Shown here: piece after piece, positions 6,301 through 7,441 of the stretch
Layout: each line of letters starts with the position of its first letter
Numbering within the stretch: position 1 is the first letter of the stretch
NCBI GenBank assembly: GCA_001603415.1
Contig: LUYY01000132.1
Location: 1 to 7,441, forward strand
Source: Bacteroidales bacterium Bact_07
Lineage (GTDB): Bacteria; Bacteroidota; Bacteroidia; Bacteroidales; Tenuifilaceae
Length of the DNA: 7,441 bases
Direction of reading: 5' to 3'
Translations under genes and position numbers: made by a program
Notes under the pieces: model-generated
What the model was told of the DNA's origin: nothing
Databases searched by the model: none
What the model saw: only the letters and a program-made list of their open reading frames with translations

Positions 6301-7303
6301 CAACCGCTCAACAACTGAACCTCTCACCCTTGATGCAGGTAGTGGCTTTGTAACATACCTATGGCAGGATAACTCAACTAACCAAACGTTTACCGTTAAT
6401 CAATCGGGGCTATACTTTGTTACCGTTACCGACAATAATGGCTGCCATGGCTACGATGAGGTTTACATCACATACCTGGAAACTCTAGACATTATTGTTT
6501 CAAATCTGCTTTCACCCGTTGATAAATGTCACAATAGCCAAACCGAGACGGTACGTGTGGAACTTTTGAACCGTGGAACTAAAACCTTTACCACAGGCGA
6601 AACCATAGAGGTTAACTACTTTATTGGCACATCAACACCTGTAAAGGAGCAATACACGTTTACATCGAACCTACCCCAAAATAGTAAGGTTGAGTTCTCG
6701 TTTAGTAATCCAATATCGTTAAGCACTGGACAGTTTAACTTCACATGTTTCACAACCATAGCAGGCGACAATGGCGATTCAACTGAGTTCACTGTTAATG
6801 TTTGGGATTTGCCAAGTTTTGACTTTGGCTCCGACACCATTAAACATTCACTTCCATACGAATTACAGTCAGGGATAGGTGGTGTAACCTACCTTTGGAA
6901 CACCGGTGCAACCAGCCCCACCATAACCATCTCAAACGGACAGTGGGGCAAGTACTGGTTAAGGGTAACCGACTCGCACGGATGTATTGCTTCCGATACT
7001 GTTGTTGTTTGGTGGCCGGTTAGCGCTGAAAAAATTACTGATACCCCTTATAGAGTCTCCATATATCCCAATCCTGCAAACGATGAACTTTACATTCAGG
7101 TTGATGGTGATAGAACCAGCAACTACAAGATTGAATTCATCGCACCTTCAGGCTTAACGGTTGAACAGGTTGAAATTATTCAATCCAATAGCTTTACCCA
7201 AAGGTTTAATGTAAATAGGCTGCAAGCGGGAATGTACTTTATCCGAATCACCAATAGCCAGGGCGAAACCTTAATCAAAAAGGTTATCATAGGAAGAAAG
7301 TAA
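284..7303 (+). CDS. Giant multidomain T9SS-secreted surface protein (adhesin-like)
   Basis: This is one open frame of 2339 codons ending in TAA. I chose the ATG at 284 because it begins directly with a signal peptide; the in-frame TTG at 245 would add 13 polar residues ahead of it. No Shine-Dalgarno is present, which is normal for Bacteroidota. Domain order by residue: signal peptide 1-22; jelly roll 24-198; sialidase-associated-like domain 199-355; jelly roll 356-529; CARDB-like Ig 530-640; jelly roll 641-994 with another inserted at about 699-863; six two-domain Ig units 997-2245; T9SS type A sorting domain 2256-2339. The jelly rolls belong to the broad cleaved-adhesin/choice-of-anchor/MAM-like group, and no protease or glycosidase active site is visible. 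Expected export is Sec then T9SS, with the C-terminal domain removed and the protein surface-attached or released. Adhesion or matrix binding is inferred from architecture only. It has its own terminator and is probably monocistronic. Confidence 0.95.
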   Translation: MKVKGYIIGITLFVMQIANTSAQVYLSEGFENGTKPTGWTEEYVSGTEPWRYRNGGHSPNDNNWTIPAWQTDITRNPPSAHSGTYNAIFFKQSTNQERTKLITKAINLEGAIQPELSFWLCQVPWTFSGNTNWDYLRVYYKRNSTDSWTLLQEFLDPISDWTQFKVNLPNPSSTYYIAFEGQTNWGFGTCIDDVIVEEKGLQPRYVSELTIVHPDFTFIPSGSRNEPILRLGFKVFGNTGNATLNTILVKSKNSSDNDIETSGVKLYFTQTALFDTLTPLATGKSYVNGTATFNSINYNLPNGQSYVWITYNIKQNATHGNIADAMIDALSIQVSDSLYPKQSEDPTGNRLIYETIYRESFEGTHNWTLSGEFQVGQPQGLGGFLGNPDPTSAFTGTKVLGTDLTGLGSALGDYENFVTESGAYKAVSPTINALFYKDLRISYRRYLNIEVWDRATVDVSKDNGGSWSNIWFNNNYFTDNLWQKTSHTVPSDVSRSNRLKFMYKLGPTDNYSTYSGWNVDDFTVTGDYITKDVGVVEWVYPLSGCGHSATDSVTVKVANLGAEPSPASIPVQYSFNNGATWVTNYLNQVIAPGDTVEFTFSTKVNLSTPGIRQVRARTRLTGDEDASNDGISGQVYIVPTYTLPYTETFESNDGYWRKFGNQIWEWGIVTKPTMSGGSKAWATSISQNYGSLLTGATDTIFYDDFETAKGWTFTGEFERNQIIMQWDTIPTYTYSGQYCIGTDLSRQGANKGMYEPNVTWYAQSPAIDVTSYSNLTLNAWRWHKLAAGDTAMVQASSNGINWKTIFNSGGIAISDEYWDVENIPIPDSLANFGTLYVRFVLKSNGDANVAEGINLDDVWITGTRFNPETAWLQSPCFDFSSVTNPIIDLSIFNRTEPEVDGTTLYYSTDNGETWQHLGNSATHDDYFNWYTDSLVSALGVDGWNGLGTTWERTRHQLPAVLAGKSNVIFRLGFKADKANNDYGGTAIDNFKLYEAPFDIGVESILSPSTACDLSQNQPIQVRIRNYGIRNMQTGDTVVVKVNIDHTMVPDTQTDTMVLSTPLNAGSFMDYTFSRGFNMNISGSYTVEALTQIENDPVFYSSSPNDTATTIIAVQKPYVELGNDIWTLQPDTVVLDATNPDPLVTYKWYKAPDKVTVIDTLHTYKVEDVNGGKYYVRLDNSIPCRAWDSVTVHRLIRDVGIPAFDSPVSSCELSDKTPIKVYVKNYGTDTLTIGSTIRLGYIFNGNPKVESVWVSDRTILPGDSTIFTFSDSLDMQAIGSYTLKAWANVLLDNDANNDTINSTIYVWGYPTFSFAKDTIHHTGASYPVDADSIWYAYYWHNDGSTNRIFVQTQTGWAKVTVYDTHNCPATDSVYIDLTFSDITIDTLLVPQTACEISGLVYPKIIIRNAGTVTIASGIDINLSYKVNGDTKDTPTLTLDANFLPDETKEIIFGTGIDMSVPGTYNFEFVAKTASDNKPENDTLRQTVYIYGYPSLELGDSVFTRNNSYLLDAGSGRDSYLWNTAETTRTITVNQTGWYEVTVTENGFCSTIDSVYVTFLKHDYSITQVVNPTTSCSTPEKQTVSIKYTNIGNDTLKAGQQVRFGYQINESYFAEETYTLLSDLRPGQFMLYNFTEKIDLSQPHTHDMIAYGIYTGDTNTSNDTLMISFTINESPVVNLGPDRVDRTGSVTLDGGEGTGYTYLWQDNSTDRYYFAENTGTYWVETTAPNGCSDRDTVNITILRPDYRVTTIIAPSTSCTLSATEQVQVEVENAGTDTLQVGQNLFVSYEVDNILQQTEAITMTSKFKPGDKLIHTFTKTFNFSTPGSYTIKAYTTSNDDVNPFNNSSSKTIDVWGLPNVNLGIDTAICQGTSHTLNAGAGFSSYLWSTSATTQTIDVSTAGLYWAEVSDTHGCTKRDTIVIGINPLPTVTHDPLDAVCFDEPEFTLSGGNPSGGIYSGPGTNTTTFNASNAGAGTHTLTYTYTDANGCSNSTNVDITVHPLPVVDLGPNRSTTEPLTLDAGSGFVTYLWQDNSTNQTFTVNQSGLYFVTVTDNNGCHGYDEVYITYLETLDIIVSNLLSPVDKCHNSQTETVRVELLNRGTKTFTTGETIEVNYFIGTSTPVKEQYTFTSNLPQNSKVEFSFSNPISLSTGQFNFTCFTTIAGDNGDSTEFTVNVWDLPSFDFGSDTIKHSLPYELQSGIGGVTYLWNTGATSPTITISNGQWGKYWLRVTDSHGCIASDTVVVWWPVSAEKITDTPYRVSIYPNPANDELYIQVDGDRTSNYKIEFIAPSGLTVEQVEIIQSNSFTQRFNVNRLQAGMYFIRITNSQGETLIKKVIIGRK
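353..877 (+). other. Jelly-roll domain 1 (MAM / cleaved-adhesin-like)
   Basis: Residues 24-198 open with the EGFENG strand and GW, pass through an AHSGTYNAIF segment and the PELSFWLCQ strand, and close with CIDDVIVEE. The opening Phe-Glu and the closing [IVL]-D-[DN]-[FV] strand recur in all four jelly rolls of this protein. The pattern matches the carbohydrate- or protein-binding jelly-roll modules common in T9SS-secreted proteins, including the gingipain adhesin domains. C133-type (FWLCQ) and C190 cysteines are present; whether they pair is unknown. Confidence 0.75.
878..1348 (+). other. Domain resembling the sialidase/BNR-associated N-terminal domain
   Basis: Residues 199-355 include the strand ILRLGFKVFGNTGNATLNTI, a VKLYFTQTALFDT segment, and YVWITYNI (306-313) followed by NATHGNIADA. 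This resembles the domain found ahead of BNR/Asp-box repeats in some Bacteroidota sialidases, which typically carries a FWLTYDI...A..GN..DA pattern. No Asp-box repeats follow here, so it probably serves as a spacer or binding module. The identification is from remembered family pattern, not a search. Confidence 0.55.
1349..1870 (+). other. Jelly-roll domain 2
   Basis: Residues 356-529 start with YRESFEG and NW and end with GWNVDDFTVTG (516-526). The middle has the typical strand RATVDVSKDNGGSWSNIW, where the D-N-G-G-S-W turn is widespread in these modules. The segment after the opening (FTGTKVLGTDLTG, then SPTINALFYKDLRISY) is the standard layout in which the domain reports the bound or covered sequence surfaces. 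It lacks Cys, unlike jelly roll 1. Confidence 0.75.
1871..2203 (+). other. CARDB-like Ig domain 0, unpaired
   Basis: Residues 530-640 have the signature of the larger Ig in the later tandem units: DVGVVEWVYPLSGCG, then VTVKVANLG, an APGDTVEFTF strand, and a DEDASND turn before the last strand. It has the same early Cys (C545) as the six later copies. Unlike those, it is not followed by the short Ig-like partner but by jelly roll 3. It therefore looks like a seventh, solitary copy set apart from the array. Confidence 0.7.
2204..3265 (+). other. Jelly-roll 3 with a complete jelly-roll 4 nested inside
   Basis: The outer domain starts at LPYTETFES (643-651), runs to SISQNYGS (684-691), and resumes at WLQSPCFDFSS (871-881), ending with GGTAIDNFKLYE (983-994). 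Between them, residues about 699-863 carry their own opening IFYDDFETAKGW (700-711) and closing INLDDVWITG (853-862). In usual uninterrupted members, a NY-type loop leads within a few residues to the W-L-x-S-P-C-F-D-F strand. Removing the insert leaves about 190 residues, a normal length for one jelly roll, and the insert itself is about 165 residues. Boundaries are accurate to perhaps ten residues. Confidence 0.7.
3272..7018 (+). repeat. Six tandem two-domain Ig units (R1-R6)
   Basis: Units by residue: R1 997-1194, R2 1195-1378, R3 1379-1558, R4 1559-1740, R5 1741-1922 and R6 2067-2245. Each has a CARDB-like Ig of about 110 residues, with an early Cys after P-x-x-S/T-x-C, a V-x-N-x-G-T strand, a PG-D/Q turn and a final N-D-T. 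A shorter Ig-like domain of about 70 residues follows, with a LG-x-D start, LDAG, YLW, a T-I-x-V strand, a G-x-Y-x-V strand, then GC and D-[ST]-V. The two cysteines recur once per unit, one in each half. R1 and R2 are the most divergent: R1 has YKWY and R2 has YYWHND instead of YLW. This is probably an extended stalk. Confidence 0.85.
6050..6481 (+). repeat. Two extra domains inserted after unit R5
   Basis: Residues 1923-1996 form a different Ig-like repeat seen in many Bacteroidota surface proteins: PLPTVT, VCFDE, LSGGNPSGGIYSGPGT, then an AGAGTHTLTYTYTDANGC ending. Residues 1998-2066 follow as an additional short Ig-like domain (PLPVVDLGPNR ... YLWQDNST ... NNGC). This extra short domain is closest to that of R4: both have PVV[ND]LGP and YLWQDNST. 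The coding DNA at 5381-5404 and 6356-6379 matches at 21 of 24 bases, with all three differences at third codon positions. Confidence 0.75.
7049..7300 (+). other. T9SS type A C-terminal sorting domain
   Basis: Residues 2256-2339 show the hallmark order of this domain: SIYPNPAND (2259-2267), an L-Y-I-Q-V strand, a turn leading to a second strand pair, LQAGMYFIRI (2313-2322), and a basic end in which KKVIIGRK closes the protein. Such domains direct periplasmic proteins to the type IX secretion translocon, are usually cleaved by the sortase-like PorU, and can be exchanged for a lipopolysaccharide anchor. Length and position at the extreme C-terminus are typical, so the protein is not truncated. 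Confidence 0.95.
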
Positions 7304-7320
7304 AAAGTCCCTTAAACCCC

Positions 7321-7357
7321 AAATAGAGCCGGAGTTAACTCTGGCTCTATTTTTTTT
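7321..7357 (+). terminator. Intrinsic terminator of the large gene
   Basis: A 14-bp stem with one G-U pair begins at 7321: AAATAGAGCCGGAG pairs with CTCTGGCTCTATTT around a TTAA loop (7335-7338). A run of eight T (7350-7357) follows on the plus strand. It begins 18 bases after the stop codon and has the classic form. The A-rich 5' side is short, so termination in the minus direction would be weaker. Confidence 0.92.
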
Positions 7358-7407
7358 ACCTTAGATTTTTTTCCAAACGCCAAAAACAAAACGCTCCATT
7401 GAACACA

Positions 7408-7438
7408 TTACACAAAGCCATAAAACTAGCTATCTTTG
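7408..7438 (+). promoter_or_regulatory. Likely promoter of the next rightward gene
   Basis: TATCTTTG at 7431-7438 is a full match to the Bacteroidota -7 consensus TAnnTTTG. TTAC at 7408-7411, 19 bases upstream, is a partial -33 match. It lies downstream of the terminator and faces out of the window, so a separate transcript should start at or just after the right edge. Bases 7358-7441 contain no convincing coding sequence. Confidence 0.6.
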
Positions 7439-7441
7439 AAC

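Noticed and set aside
6616..6840. Minus-strand open frame of 74 codons.
   Set aside because: It is antisense to repeat R6 and has no independent support.
3272..7018. Tandem repeats considered as a DNA-level repeat or CRISPR-like array.
   Set aside because: The units are about 540 bases long, diverged at the DNA level and kept in one reading frame. They are protein domain repeats.
284..7303. Large secreted gene considered as a gingipain-like protease or a glycoside hydrolase because of its cleaved-adhesin-type modules.
   Set aside because: Every region from signal peptide to sorting domain is accounted for by beta-sandwich modules, and no catalytic motif is visible.

Overview
The window suggests a member of the Bacteroidota. 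Three signs agree: TAnnTTTG-type -7 promoter elements, start codons preceded by A-rich sequence with no Shine-Dalgarno motif, and a secreted giant protein that ends in a type IX secretion system (T9SS) type A sorting domain. The intergenic DNA is very AT-rich and the coding DNA is moderate in GC. I cannot assign a genus.

Layout: (i) Bases 1-48, minus strand, are the first 16 codons of a divergent gene that runs off the left edge. They look like the start of a signal peptide. (ii) Bases 49-283 are a divergent intergenic region. It holds two opposed promoter candidates whose -7 boxes lie 1 bp apart, a 10-bp direct repeat, and two abutting inverted repeats in the probable 5' leader of the large gene. 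(iii) Bases 284-7303, plus strand, are one uninterrupted gene of 2339 codons filling almost the whole window. (iv) Bases 7321-7357 are a strong intrinsic terminator. (v) Bases 7358-7441 contain a likely promoter for another rightward gene beyond the window.

The large protein reads, in order: signal peptide; MAM/cleaved-adhesin-like jelly roll 1; a domain resembling the one that precedes BNR repeats in some sialidases; jelly roll 2; a CARDB-like Ig domain; jelly roll 3 with a whole fourth jelly roll inserted in one of its loops; six tandem two-domain units of about 180 residues (CARDB-like Ig plus a short Ig-like domain ending in a Cys motif), with two extra domains after unit 5; and a T9SS type A C-terminal domain. 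I see no catalytic domain. The simplest reading is a very large cell-surface or secreted adhesin or stalk protein, exported by Sec to the periplasm and then across the outer membrane by T9SS. The ligand and exact role cannot be read from the sequence.

I found no RNA gene, CRISPR array, insertion sequence or evident defence or metabolic system. The most notable points are the nested jelly-roll architecture, the locally expanded repeat array, and the tightly interlocked divergent promoter region.
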